In this document: positions 16,300-24,728 of the stretch, one piece after another
How positions within the stretch are numbered: position 1 is the stretch's first letter
Layout of the letters: the number at the start of each line of letters is the position of its first letter
Assembly (NCBI RefSeq): GCF_052115385.1
Contig: NZ_JBFRGP010000002.1
Location: 248,001-312,000 of the forward strand
Direction: 5' to 3'
Length of the DNA: 64,000 nt
From: Dyella_D sp052115385
GTDB taxonomy: Bacteria > Pseudomonadota > Gammaproteobacteria > Xanthomonadales > Rhodanobacteraceae
Notes under the pieces: model-generated
What the model saw: only the letters and a program-made list of their open reading frames with translations
Database searches by the model: none
Told to the model about the DNA's origin: nothing
Translations under genes and position numbers: made by a program

Positions 16300-17226
16300 T
16301 CACCTGGAGTTGGCGGCGACCACGGCGGCAACGACACTGTCCACGCGGTTGCCGTCGACGGCGATAGCGGTGCCGTCGAAGCTGCTCTGCGCCAATCGGG
16401 TCAAGCTGCTGCCCGGCGGCATTTCCACGGCCAGCCGTGCGCCGCGCTCCCACGCCGCGCGCATGCTGTCCAGCCACAGCACGGGGCGCGCCATATTGCG
16501 GGCGAGGTCGGCGGCGATGTCGTCGGGGCGCAACAGCGGGCGCGCCAGGTTGCCGCTGAGATAGGTGATGCGCGGCCGTGTCAGCGGCAGATCCTCGAAG
16601 GCGCGCGCGAAGGTCTCGGCCGGCGCGTCGAGCAGCGCGCAGTGCGAAGGCACGGCCACGCACAGGCGCCGGCTGCGTCGTGCGCCGCGTTCGCGCGCTC
16701 GTTCGGCGGCGATGGCCATGGCTTCCTCGCTGCCGGCAATGACGAGCTGGGTGTCGCTGTTGATATTGGCGAGATACACCGGCAGGCCATCCGCACGCAG
16801 CTCCGCGAGCAAGGGTTCCAGCGTCGGCGGCATCAGGCCTTCGATAGCGGTCATGCCATAGCCGTGCGGGTAGGCCTGCTCCATCAAGCGTCCGCGCAGG
16901 GCCACCAGGCGCAACGCATCGGTGAAGTCCAGCACGCCTGCGATGACAGCCGCGGGAAACGCTCCCACTGACAGGCCGCACACCATGCCTGGCAACGTGC
17001 CCATCGTGGCGAGCAGGCGTGCCGCGGCGACGCCGGCGATCAGCAGGCACAACTGCACGGCCTCGGTCGATTGCAGGCTGGTTTCGTCGTCGAGCGAGTC
17101 GCTGGAGCGCCCGAGCACCTCGGCGGCGTGATCCAGCGTTTCCCGCACGCTTGGCGCAGCGGGCAGGCGATGCAGCATGCCGGGTCGCTGCGCGCCTTGG
17201 CCGGGGAAGGTGAAGAGCACGCTCAT
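16300..17226 (-). CDS. mdcH: Malonate decarboxylase malonyl-CoA:ACP transacylase (epsilon subunit)
   Basis: A 308-residue FabD-like acyltransferase that charges the MdcC acyl carrier subunit with malonyl from malonyl-CoA to prime the decarboxylase cycle. The N-terminal FTFPGQGAQRPGM is the acyltransferase oxyanion loop. GLSVG carries nucleophile Ser86 and PSHCALLD carries His195. In contrast to FabD, the elbow reads GLSVG rather than GHSLG, as in the MdcH subgroup. The ATG at 17226 overlaps the mdcG stop by four bases (ATGA), indicating translational coupling. It is the last gene of the operon. Confidence 0.92.
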   Translation of the reverse strand: MSVLFTFPGQGAQRPGMLHRLPAAPSVRETLDHAAEVLGRSSDSLDDETSLQSTEAVQLCLLIAGVAAARLLATMGTLPGMVCGLSVGAFPAAVIAGVLDFTDALRLVALRGRLMEQAYPHGYGMTAIEGLMPPTLEPLLAELRADGLPVYLANINSDTQLVIAGSEEAMAIAAERARERGARRSRRLCVAVPSHCALLDAPAETFARAFEDLPLTRPRITYLSGNLARPLLRPDDIAADLARNMARPVLWLDSMRAAWERGARLAVEMPPGSSLTRLAQSSFDGTAIAVDGNRVDSVVAAVVAANSR

Positions 17227-17894
17227 GGCGCGGCTGCGCTCCAGGGATCGGCGACCAGGCGCGGGCCGTGCCGGGTCTTCAGCATCACCAGGCCACCGCG
17301 CAGCCATTCGGCCAGCGCGAAGCCGCCGTGGCCGATGTCGATCTGTACATCCACCCGCAATGGCAACTCGTCGAAACGGCGCGACAGTCGTTGCAGGATG
17401 GCCGGATCCGGCGCGTGCGGAATGCGCAGCAGCAGATCGAGGTCGCTGGTCTCGCGCAGCACCGGCAAGCCGGTGGCTATGGCGAAGCCGGCGCCGCCGG
17501 TGATACCCCATGGCCACGGCAGTTCGTCGAGCAGCGGGGCCAGCGTGCGCAGGGCGCGCCGGCAGACATGCCCGGCCGCATCGCCCCAGGGCTCCCACGC
17601 GCGCGTGCGGGCCAGGATTTCCGGCGGTGTGCGTCGCGTAATGGCGCTTGTCGGCAGATAAGCCGCATGCCGCTGATGACGCTGCATGCCGCGCAGCCCC
17701 ACCGGCACCAGGCCCGGTGATGTCTGTTCGCGGCGCACCACCAGCGGTGCGCTTGAAAGCCAGGCCGCATCGACCCAGCCGGGCAGGGGCGAAGGCGATC
17801 GCAATGCATCGAGCGCGCCGGTAGTCCACAGCAAGTCGTGCGGGCGCGGCGCTTCGCGTTCCACCACCACCGATGGGCGCACGACGGCCATCAT
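17223..17894 (-). CDS. mdcG: Phosphoribosyl-dephospho-CoA transferase, malonate decarboxylase holo-ACP synthase
   Basis: A 223-residue nucleotidyltransferase that attaches the 2'-(5''-phosphoribosyl)-3'-dephospho-CoA prosthetic group, made by MdcB, to a serine of MdcC. The signature GGAGFAIATG followed by ETSDLDLLLR gives the glycine-rich loop and metal-binding aspartates of the fold. The N-terminal RPHDLLWTTGALDALRS matches the family. GTGGAG seven bases before the ATG at 17894 favours the first of two adjacent ATGs. It lies four bases after mdcM. Confidence 0.92.
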   Translation of the reverse strand: MMAVVRPSVVVEREAPRPHDLLWTTGALDALRSPSPLPGWVDAAWLSSAPLVVRREQTSPGLVPVGLRGMQRHQRHAAYLPTSAITRRTPPEILARTRAWEPWGDAAGHVCRRALRTLAPLLDELPWPWGITGGAGFAIATGLPVLRETSDLDLLLRIPHAPDPAILQRLSRRFDELPLRVDVQIDIGHGGFALAEWLRGGLVMLKTRHGPRLVADPWSAAAP

Positions 17895-17898
17895 CTGG

Positions 17899-18663
17899 TC
17901 ACTCCACCAAGGCCTTGGTCGCCAGGAACAATACCGATGGTCCCAGCAGGCAGCCGAGGCCGGTGTGGAACGTGGCGATCAGTGCACCGTACGGAACCAG
18001 CCGCCGGTCGGTCGCGGCCAAGCCCGCGCTCACGCCGCTCACGGTGCCGGCCAAGCCGCCGAAGATCATCGCCGAGCGCGGCGTGGACAAGCCCAGCGCA
18101 CGCGCCGCCACCGGAGTGAAGATCATCACGATGATCGCCTTGACCAGCCCGGTGGCGATGCTCAAGGCCATCACGTCCGAACTGGCGCCGATCGCCGCAC
18201 CCGTCACCGGGCCGACGATATAAGTGACCGCACCGGCACCGATGGTGGTCATGCTCACCGCATCGCGATAACCCATGGCATGCGCGATCGAGGCGCCCAC
18301 GATAAACGGCAGCAAGGTGCCCAGCAGCAGCGAGACCACGCCGATCAGTCCCGCCTTGCGCGCCTCGTCCACCTGCACCTCGAAGGCGGTGGCGACGATG
18401 GCGAAGTCGCGCAACATGGCGCCTCCCATCAGGCCGATGCCGGCGAACTGCGTCAGGTCGGCCAGGCCCTGCCGGCCGCCGGTCTGCGTGCCGCCCCAAT
18501 AGGCCAGCAGCAAACCGATCAGAATCGCGATCGCCGAGCCGTGCACGCGCCCGAAGGTAAGCTTGCGCGACAGCAGCACGGATGCCCACATCACCAATCC
18601 CACCATCGCGAATGCCGCGACGAGCCCGTTCTTGTTGAGCATCTTGTCCAGCATCTCGATCAT
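17899..18663 (-). CDS. mdcM: Malonate transporter subunit MadM
   Basis: A 254-residue integral membrane protein, the larger half of the two-component MadL/MadM malonate:Na+ or H+ symporter. Several glycine-rich helices are evident, for example GVVSLLLGTLLPFIVGASIA and GAGAVTYIVGPVTGAAIGAS, and the sequence DVMALSIATGLVKAIIVMI is typical of MadM. It follows mdcL by ten bases. It supplies malonate to the decarboxylase encoded around it. A longer start upstream would overlap mdcL and lacks family similarity. Confidence 0.92.
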   Translation of the reverse strand: MIEMLDKMLNKNGLVAAFAMVGLVMWASVLLSRKLTFGRVHGSAIAILIGLLLAYWGGTQTGGRQGLADLTQFAGIGLMGGAMLRDFAIVATAFEVQVDEARKAGLIGVVSLLLGTLLPFIVGASIAHAMGYRDAVSMTTIGAGAVTYIVGPVTGAAIGASSDVMALSIATGLVKAIIVMIFTPVAARALGLSTPRSAMIFGGLAGTVSGVSAGLAATDRRLVPYGALIATFHTGLGCLLGPSVLFLATKALVE

Positions 18664-18673
18664 GGGCGCGTCC

Positions 18674-19072
18674 TCAGCTGAGCCGTTGTTCGGTGGTGGT
18701 TTCGGGCAGCGAGGTGTCGTCGCGGCCCATGCGGGTGAGCAGCGCGATACAGCCGCCGCACACCAGTACGGCACCCAGTGCGGCCAGCACTGCCACCGGG
18801 CCGCCACGCAGCGCGGCAACCACGTCCTGCTGTGCGGCCATCGCCACCACCACGGGGATGTACATCGCGCCCCAATAGCCGACACCGGCCTCGGTTTCCT
18901 TGGGGAGGGCACCGCAGCGATGCAGATAGATGCGCGCGGCAATCAGCAGCAACATGGCGATGCCGACGCCGCCGACATTGGTGCCTACGCCGATCAGCCG
19001 TCCGAGCACTTCGCCGAGCAGCAGGCCGATCAGATAACACAGGGCAAGCAGGGTGGTTCCGTAGACGATCAC
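18674..19072 (-). CDS. mdcL: Malonate transporter subunit MadL
   Basis: A 132-residue membrane protein, the small subunit of the MadLM malonate transporter. It starts VIVYGTTLLALCYLIGLLLG and keeps the family block GVGTNVGGVGIAMLLL. The following GYWGAMYIPVVVAMAAQQ is a MadL signature. The start is GTG at 19072 with GGAGG five bases upstream. A 46-base gap after mdcE is the longest in the operon and contains this ribosome site. Confidence 0.92.
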   Translation of the reverse strand: MIVYGTTLLALCYLIGLLLGEVLGRLIGVGTNVGGVGIAMLLLIAARIYLHRCGALPKETEAGVGYWGAMYIPVVVAMAAQQDVVAALRGGPVAVLAALGAVLVCGGCIALLTRMGRDDTSLPETTTEQRLS

Positions 19073-19118
19073 ATGTACCTCCACGCGCCGCGGCGCGCCA
19101 TGAGTGGAAGACGAGGCG

Positions 19119-19928
19119 CTAGCGCCACTGCGCGCGCAGCCGTGCACGCACCTCAGCCGAAGCCTTGCGCAAGGGGCCGTGCAGGCGGCTTTCCAGGCCG
19201 GTGGAGGCGTCGTTGCGGATATCGGCGACGGCGTCGCGCAATGCGCCTGCCACCTTGGCGATGGCGTCCGCGCCTGGCTCGCCGGAGTCGGCGACGTCGA
19301 GCAACTTCCATAACAGGCCCAGCGACGCATAGCTGTGGATGTCGTAGGCCATCGGCGGAATATCGGCGGCGAGCGCGTCCAGTTCGTCGACGCTGCGCAA
19401 GGTGATGCGCGCCGCTGCGTCGCGGCCCATGGCATGCACCATCACCTGCGGGTCGTTCAGCGCGATCAACCGGTTGGCCTGATAGCCGTGCGCGAGGAAG
19501 GCGCCGGACATGGCCTTGCCGACCAGCAGCGCGACGATCGGGTGGCCGTGCAGGCGCGCCGTGGCGTAGGCATCTGCCGCGGCGGCCAGCGCCTGGTGGA
19601 TGCCGTAGGCTTCTTCGTTGCGGCCATAAGCCTGGCTCGGTGTGTCGATCACGGCGACGATCGGGCGCTGCCGCTCGCGTTCGCAGTCGGCTTCGATGGC
19701 ATCGCGTACGGCCTTCGCCAGCGACCATCCTTCGATCAGGCCGGTTTCGCCGTGGCGGGCGCGGGGGAACGGGTTGTGCGGATCGGGCACAACGGCGATA
19801 TAGCGTGCGCTGTCATCGCCGAGCGGTGCGTCGGCGACGCGCAATGACGGCGCGTAGGTGGCGAGCGGTTCGGCGCCGGCGGTCAAGGCCTGCCACCATG
19901 CGTTGCCGCGTTGACCTGGGGTGTTCAT
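19119..19928 (-). CDS. mdcE: Malonate decarboxylase gamma subunit
   Basis: A 269-residue carboxyltransferase-fold subunit which, with MdcD, decarboxylates malonyl-S-MdcC to acetyl-S-MdcC, releasing CO2 without biotin. PIVAVIDTPSQAYGRNEEAY and LVGKAMSGAFLAHGYQANR are the crotonase-like strands and oxyanion loop shared with acetyl-CoA carboxylase alpha-type subunits. The C-terminal PPMAYDIHSYASLGLL matches MdcE. The start overlaps the mdcD stop by four bases (ATGA). Confidence 0.92.
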   Translation of the reverse strand: MNTPGQRGNAWWQALTAGAEPLATYAPSLRVADAPLGDDSARYIAVVPDPHNPFPRARHGETGLIEGWSLAKAVRDAIEADCERERQRPIVAVIDTPSQAYGRNEEAYGIHQALAAAADAYATARLHGHPIVALLVGKAMSGAFLAHGYQANRLIALNDPQVMVHAMGRDAAARITLRSVDELDALAADIPPMAYDIHSYASLGLLWKLLDVADSGEPGADAIAKVAGALRDAVADIRNDASTGLESRLHGPLRKASAEVRARLRAQWR

Positions 19929-20776
19929 GCGCGCAGCTCCTGGCCGAACACGGCGATGACGTCGGCGGGTGTCGCGGGGCGGCTGCCATCGATCTTCGAC
20001 AGCGGCGGCAGGAAGGCTTCGTGGCGTTCGCTGCGGCAATGCGTCGGGCACCCGTCGCGCATGCACGCCAGCAAGGCCTGGCGAATATCCGCCGCATCGT
20101 CTTCCACGTAACGATCGGCCAGCCCGCTGCGATAGCGCTGCTCGCCGCCGGTCAGGCCCCAGATCGTGGCGCGGTCGCGCGCATCGAACTCGGCGACACC
20201 GGCCTCCTGTTCGATCACGGCGGGGCCGTTGAGGCCAAGACGCGCTTCGCGGGTGACCAGCAGATAGCTGCACAAGCCAGCGGCGATCGACATGCCTCCA
20301 TAGCAGCCGACCGGCCCGGCGACGATGCCAACCACCGGTTGGTAGCGGCGCAGGTCGACGATGGCGGCCTGGATCTCGGCGATGCCGGCCAGGCCGAGGT
20401 TGGCTTCCTGCAGGCGCACGCCACCGGTTTCGAACACGATCGCGGCGCGGGTAGGTATGCCTTGGCGGTTGTCCTCGGCCGCCAGTTCCAGGCTGCCGGC
20501 GATCTTGGCGGCCGAGACTTCGCCCATGCTGCCGCCCTGGAACGCGCCTTCGATGGCGAGCACGACGGCCGACGTGCCATCGAGCAAGCCGCGCGCCACC
20601 ACCAGGCCGTCGTCCGCCTGGGTGACGATGCCTTGCCGCGGCAGCCACGGCGAAGCCAGTCGCTCGAACGGATCGATCAGTTCGCGAAAGCTGCCCGGAT
20701 CGAGCAGCGCGCGGGCGCGAGCGCGGGCGTTGAGTTCGGTAAAGCTGTTGCGGGCCAGCAGGCGTTGCACTTCCAT
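19925..20776 (-). CDS. mdcD: Malonate decarboxylase beta subunit
   Basis: A 283-residue carboxyltransferase-fold partner of MdcE forming the biotin-independent malonyl-S-ACP decarboxylase site. It begins MEVQRLLARNSFTELNARAR, has SPWLPRQGIVTQADDG, and carries the oxyanion region AIEGAFQGGSMGEVSAAK and GPVGCYGGMSIAAGL as in ACC beta-type subunits. It starts four bases after mdcC. Longer upstream starts overlap mdcC and show no family similarity. Confidence 0.92.
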   Translation of the reverse strand: MEVQRLLARNSFTELNARARARALLDPGSFRELIDPFERLASPWLPRQGIVTQADDGLVVARGLLDGTSAVVLAIEGAFQGGSMGEVSAAKIAGSLELAAEDNRQGIPTRAAIVFETGGVRLQEANLGLAGIAEIQAAIVDLRRYQPVVGIVAGPVGCYGGMSIAAGLCSYLLVTREARLGLNGPAVIEQEAGVAEFDARDRATIWGLTGGEQRYRSGLADRYVEDDAADIRQALLACMRDGCPTHCRSERHEAFLPPLSKIDGSRPATPADVIAVFGQELRA

Positions 20777-20780
20777 CGGG

Positions 20781-21083
20781 TCAGCCCTCCTGTTCGAGCG
20801 CGTCGAACGCCTGCGCGATGCGCAGACCCACCACGCCGGGCGTGGCGCCGAAATCGTTGATCTGCAGGCGCACCGCCGGCCGTGTCGGTTCGGCGAACAG
20901 GCGCGCGAACAGCGCGGTCCAGGTGCGTTCCATGCCTTCGACCGACGTGGTGACTTCGATGGTGATCCGCCGGTCGGTGGCCGGTTCGAGCAGCACTTCG
21001 AGATCGCCGGAGGCGACCACGCCAGCCAGCGCCCGGCCACGCGGCGGCGGAGCGGCAGGGAAGGTAAAGGCGAGGGTTTGCAT
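20781..21083 (-). CDS. mdcC: Malonate decarboxylase acyl carrier protein (delta subunit)
   Basis: A 100-residue acyl carrier protein that bears the phosphoribosyl-dephospho-CoA arm and shuttles acetyl and malonyl thioesters between MdcA, MdcDE and MdcH. Ser25 in VVASGDLEVLLEP is at the position of the prosthetic-group serine of known MdcC proteins. The fold differs from fatty-acid ACP and resembles CitD. The late LQINDFGATPGVV segment is conserved. It starts 11 bases after mdcB. Confidence 0.92.
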   Translation of the reverse strand: MQTLAFTFPAAPPPRGRALAGVVASGDLEVLLEPATDRRITIEVTTSVEGMERTWTALFARLFAEPTRPAVRLQINDFGATPGVVGLRIAQAFDALEQEG

Positions 21084-21094
21084 GGACAGTCCTC

Positions 21095-21961
21095 TCAGTA
21101 GCGGGAGATGCGGTCCAGCAGCAGGCTGGCGGCAAGAAGGTCGGCGGCACCGCCGGGGGAGACGTGGCGATGGAGCAGTTCGCGATCGAGGCGGCGCAGT
21201 TCGCGGCGGCCGGCGAGCGTGGCGCAGCCGTGCGCGAACGCTTGGCGCGCGCCGGTTTGCATGGCTTGCAGTGCGGCTGTTCCGCCGCGCGACAGCACGC
21301 AGGTGTCATCGAGCGTGGCCATGATCGCCAGCAGTGCGTCGAGGCGTGCCGCAGGTTCAGTGCCGCCTTGCGCGCGCGTGTTCCGCAACGCCGGCAAACC
21401 ATGCTGGATCACATGCGGAAAGCCGGCTTGCGCTTGTCCACGTGCGCCGCCGACACCGTAGCGTTGGCAGGCGCGTTCGCCGGGGTGGCCGGTGAGTTCC
21501 GGCGCGTGGCGGTCCGCCATGCGGGCGAGCAAGCCGGCGCGCGCGGCGATGGCCGTGGGTTCGAGATCGTCGGGTGCCTGCGCCGCGGCCACGCTCAGCA
21601 GGCCCAGTGCCCAGATTGCGCCGCGATGCGTGTTGACGCCGCCGGTTGCAGCGAGCATGGCGGCCTCGGCTGCGCGCCCCAGCACACCGATGCGTTCGCG
21701 CAAGTCGATGCTTGCGGGTTGGCGATACGCAGCAAGCGCCATCGCCTGAAAACCCGGCCGCAACGCATGCGCCGAGCGGCTCAGCAGTTGCCAATGCATA
21801 TCGCCGTGCGCGCCGCGATGACGCGGATCGACCAGCCCCGGTTTGGGCGCAAGCATCACTTCGTCGATCAGCGCGCCAGTCACCTGGTCAGCCAGCCAGC
21901 CGGTGAATTGCGCTTCCGTCGTCGAAGCTGCGGCTATCGATGAGCGGATGGCGATCTCCAT
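21095..21961 (-). CDS. mdcB: Triphosphoribosyl-dephospho-CoA synthase
   Basis: A 288-residue enzyme of the CitG/MdcB family that makes 2'-(5''-triphosphoribosyl)-3'-dephospho-CoA from ATP and dephospho-CoA, the precursor attached to MdcC by MdcG. Family motifs include LAPKPGLVDPRHRGAHGDM near residue 40 and GGVNTHRGAIWALGLL in the middle. SPGGAADLLAASLLLD closes the protein. The ATG at 21961 overlaps the mdcA stop (TGATG), indicating coupled translation. Confidence 0.92.
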   Translation of the reverse strand: MEIAIRSSIAAASTTEAQFTGWLADQVTGALIDEVMLAPKPGLVDPRHRGAHGDMHWQLLSRSAHALRPGFQAMALAAYRQPASIDLRERIGVLGRAAEAAMLAATGGVNTHRGAIWALGLLSVAAAQAPDDLEPTAIAARAGLLARMADRHAPELTGHPGERACQRYGVGGARGQAQAGFPHVIQHGLPALRNTRAQGGTEPAARLDALLAIMATLDDTCVLSRGGTAALQAMQTGARQAFAHGCATLAGRRELRRLDRELLHRHVSPGGAADLLAASLLLDRISRY

Positions 21962-23613
21962 CACCAGCTCCGATAGCGCGCCGGCGGCTGATAAAGCCCG
22001 TCGGACCAGGCGACCAGCTCCGCCATGTTCTTCGCCGCGAGCAGCGAGCGATCCGCTTCGCCGGGATGGATGCCCAGATCCTCGGGCAGCGCGACCAGCC
22101 CGTCGCTGCGGAACTGCGCCAGCGCCTGCGGATCGCTTTGCAGTCCGATCGGCGTCACGCCGGATACCGCGGCGATCATTGCCTTGCGCTGTTCCACCGA
22201 CTCGGCCTTGTACAGATAGGCAATGCCTTCCTCGGTCAGCACGTGGGTGACGTCGTCGCCATAGATCATCACCGGCGCCAACGGCATGCCCGCATCGCGC
22301 CCCACCGCCACCGCATCCAGCGACTCGACCACGCTGGGCCGCCCGCCCGCCTGGAAGGTTTCCACCACCTGCACTACCAGCTTGCGGCCGCGTTCGAGCG
22401 GATCGTCGCCCTGGATCAGATCCAGCCAGGCCGGCGTGGCATGGCGGCGGCCGTGCGGGTCGTGGCCCATGTTCGGTGCGCCACCGAAGCCGGTCAGGCG
22501 GCCGCGCGTCACCGTCGACGAATTGCCCAACCCATCCATCTGCAAGGTGGAGCCGATAAACAAGTCAACCGCGTACTGGCCCGCCAACTGCGCCAGCAAC
22601 CGGTTGGAGCGCAAGGAGCCGTCGCGCCCGGTGAAGAACACATCCGGCCGCGCCGCCACATAGGCCTCCATGCCCAGCTCGCCGCCGAAGCAATGCACGC
22701 TGTCCACCCAGCCGCTTTCGATCGCCGGGATCAGGGTAGGGTGCGGATTGAGCGCCCAGTGCCGGCAGATCTTGCCTTTCAGGCCCAGGCGTTCGCCGTA
22801 GGTGGGCAGGATCAATTCGATCGCCGCGGTGTTGAAACCGATGCCATGGTTCAGCGACTGCACCTGGTGGCGTTCGTAGACGCCGCGGATCGCCATCATC
22901 GCCATCAGGATCTGGATCGGCGTGATCAGGCGCGGGTCGCGGGTGAACAGGGGTTCGATAAAGAACGGCTTGTCCGCCGGCACCACGAAATCCACCCAGG
23001 AGCCGGGAATATCCACACGCGGCAGCTCGTCGACGATCTCGTTGACCTGGGCGATCACGATGCCGTCGCGGAACGCCGCCGCTTCCACCAGCGCCGGCGT
23101 GTCCTCGGTGCTTGGGCCGGTATAGAGATTGCCTTCGCGGTCGGCGCTGTAGGCGGCGACCAGCACCACGTTCGGCGAGAGATCCACGTAGAGCCGCGCG
23201 TACAGCTCGATATAGGTGTGGATCGCGCCGATCTCCAGCAACCCGTCTTCCAGGCATTGCGAGATGCGCAGGCTTTGCGTGCCGGCGAAAGCGAAATCCA
23301 GCTTGCGCGCGATGCCGCGCTCGAACAGGTCCAGATGCTCGGCGCGGCTGACGCTGGGGATGATCATGTGCAGGTCGTGCAACTTCGCCGGATCGACCTG
23401 GGCCAGCGCGCGCGAAAGGAAATCCGCCTGCTTCTGGTTATTGCCCTCCAGCACCACGCGGTCCCCCGGGCTGATCAGTCGTTCCAGCGCCTCGGTCAAT
23501 CGCGCGGTGGGCAACTGGTTGCCATCGGCCAGGTCGCTCACGGCGGCGAGGCGGCGCTGCTTCTCGGTACGGCGGGTGGTCCAGCGTGTCGGGGCTGCGG
23601 AGGGGGCCGTCAT
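21961..23613 (-). CDS. mdcA: Malonate decarboxylase alpha subunit (acetyl-S-ACP:malonate ACP transferase)
   Basis: A 550-residue CoA-transferase-like subunit that exchanges malonate for acetate on MdcC, releasing acetate and regenerating malonyl-S-ACP. It contains PGDRVVLEGNNQKQADFLSR near residue 50, TGPSTEDTPALVEAAAFRDG and GGAPNMGHDPHGRRH, all typical of MdcA. First gene of the operon. A ribosome site before the ATG at 23613 is weak. Expression is probably set by the divergent LysR gene mdcR through the inverted repeat at 23675-23699. Confidence 0.93.
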   Translation of the reverse strand: MTAPSAAPTRWTTRRTEKQRRLAAVSDLADGNQLPTARLTEALERLISPGDRVVLEGNNQKQADFLSRALAQVDPAKLHDLHMIIPSVSRAEHLDLFERGIARKLDFAFAGTQSLRISQCLEDGLLEIGAIHTYIELYARLYVDLSPNVVLVAAYSADREGNLYTGPSTEDTPALVEAAAFRDGIVIAQVNEIVDELPRVDIPGSWVDFVVPADKPFFIEPLFTRDPRLITPIQILMAMMAIRGVYERHQVQSLNHGIGFNTAAIELILPTYGERLGLKGKICRHWALNPHPTLIPAIESGWVDSVHCFGGELGMEAYVAARPDVFFTGRDGSLRSNRLLAQLAGQYAVDLFIGSTLQMDGLGNSSTVTRGRLTGFGGAPNMGHDPHGRRHATPAWLDLIQGDDPLERGRKLVVQVVETFQAGGRPSVVESLDAVAVGRDAGMPLAPVMIYGDDVTHVLTEEGIAYLYKAESVEQRKAMIAAVSGVTPIGLQSDPQALAQFRSDGLVALPEDLGIHPGEADRSLLAAKNMAELVAWSDGLYQPPARYRSW

Positions 23614-23674
23614 CGGGTGGCTCTGGCGGAAAAGGCGAGGGCGACTTTAGGTGGCGCCCGGTTGCGCTTCAATC

Positions 23675-23699
23675 AAGCTAAGCGTAATTTCATTAGCTT
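23675..23699. promoter_or_regulatory. LysR-type box between mdcA and mdcR
   Basis: AAGCTAA (23675-23681) and TTAGCTT (23693-23699) are perfect 7-bp arms with an 11-base spacer, followed by a related GGCTAAT. Such spaced dyads in a divergent promoter are the normal recognition site of LysR activators. It is the likely MdcR binding site controlling mdc transcription and autoregulation. Confidence 0.65.
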
Positions 23700-23733
23700 G
23701 AGGCTAATGATTGCCGATGGCTGGGAGCTTGGC

Positions 23734-24648
23734 ATGGCCATCGACGATGGCTTCACCCTGAAGAAGCTCGAGGTGTTCCTGGCCTTCATGCAGCTGGGCA
23801 ATATGCCCAAGGTGTCGGAGCGGCTTTCCTACAGCGTGGTCAGCGTGCATCGCGCGTTGCACTCGCTGGAACAGGCGGTGGGGTGCCCGCTGTTCAAGCT
23901 CGACGGTCGCAAATTGATACCACTGCAGACGGCCTATGCGTTGGCGGAGCATGCACAGCGGGCGTTGCATGAAGCGGAGGAGGGAGTGCGGCGTGTGCGG
24001 GAGATTGCCGGATTGTCGGCGCCGCGCCTGAAGGTCGGTTCGCTCTATTCACTCACCACCCGCACGATGCCGCCGCTGCTGGTGCGCATGAAGTTGCGCA
24101 ACTCGGCGTTGGATATCGATCTGACACTTGGCTCCAACCGGTTGTTGCTGGAGCAACTGCGCGAAGGGCGGCTGGATGCCATCGTGATTGCGCTCAGCCA
24201 GCCGGTGGACGACGACCAGTTGCTGGCCGTGCCTTTGTTCGAGGACAGCATCTTCTTCGCCGTGCCCGCCGATTCACCTTATGCGCGACGGAATTCGCTC
24301 GATCTGGCCGAGGTGCGCAACGAGAAGTTTGTCTGCCTGGAAGACGACTTCGCCACCGCCGCGAGCTTCCAGCAGGCGTTTCGACGCGCGGGCTATGAAC
24401 CGCAAGTGGCAATGCGTGTAGGTGACATCTTCTCGCTGACCAACCTGATCAGCGGCGGCGTCGGCTATAGCCTGCTGCCGGGCCGGATGGAGTCCTTCAA
24501 TCCGCGCGTACGGCTGATTCCGCTGGTGCCGCCGTATACCTCGCAGCAGACCATCACCTTGCTGCTGCCGCGCAAGCGCGAGGGCGATCCATACTTGGTC
24601 ACCTTGGCGGAAGAATGCCGGCGCCTGGCCGCGCTCGGGGGTGCATAA
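23734..24648 (+). CDS. mdcR: LysR-family regulator of the malonate decarboxylase operon
   Basis: A 304-residue LysR regulator. The N-terminal winged helix-turn-helix spans about residues 1-65 (LKKLEVFLAFMQLGNMPKVS ... SVHRALHSLEQAVGCPLF). The periplasmic-binding-like effector domain begins near 90. The N-terminus GNMPKVSERL is typical of the MdcR/MalR branch. I prefer ATG 23734, which has GGGAG six bases upstream, over 23707. It is divergent from mdcA and presumably senses malonate or a thioester. Confidence 0.88.
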   Translation: MAIDDGFTLKKLEVFLAFMQLGNMPKVSERLSYSVVSVHRALHSLEQAVGCPLFKLDGRKLIPLQTAYALAEHAQRALHEAEEGVRRVREIAGLSAPRLKVGSLYSLTTRTMPPLLVRMKLRNSALDIDLTLGSNRLLLEQLREGRLDAIVIALSQPVDDDQLLAVPLFEDSIFFAVPADSPYARRNSLDLAEVRNEKFVCLEDDFATAASFQQAFRRAGYEPQVAMRVGDIFSLTNLISGGVGYSLLPGRMESFNPRVRLIPLVPPYTSQQTITLLLPRKREGDPYLVTLAEECRRLAALGGA

Positions 24649-24728
24649 CCCTCGTCGGCTTGCCTGCCATTCAATAAAAGCTGTCCCCAGCTTCCAGCTA
24701 TGTCATGCGCATTCGAAGCTTGAGGGGA

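Noticed and set aside
24678..24693. Possible terminator AAGCTG/CAGCTT between mdcR and the SecA-like gene
   Set aside because: The stem is only six base pairs with no T-tract; too weak to call.
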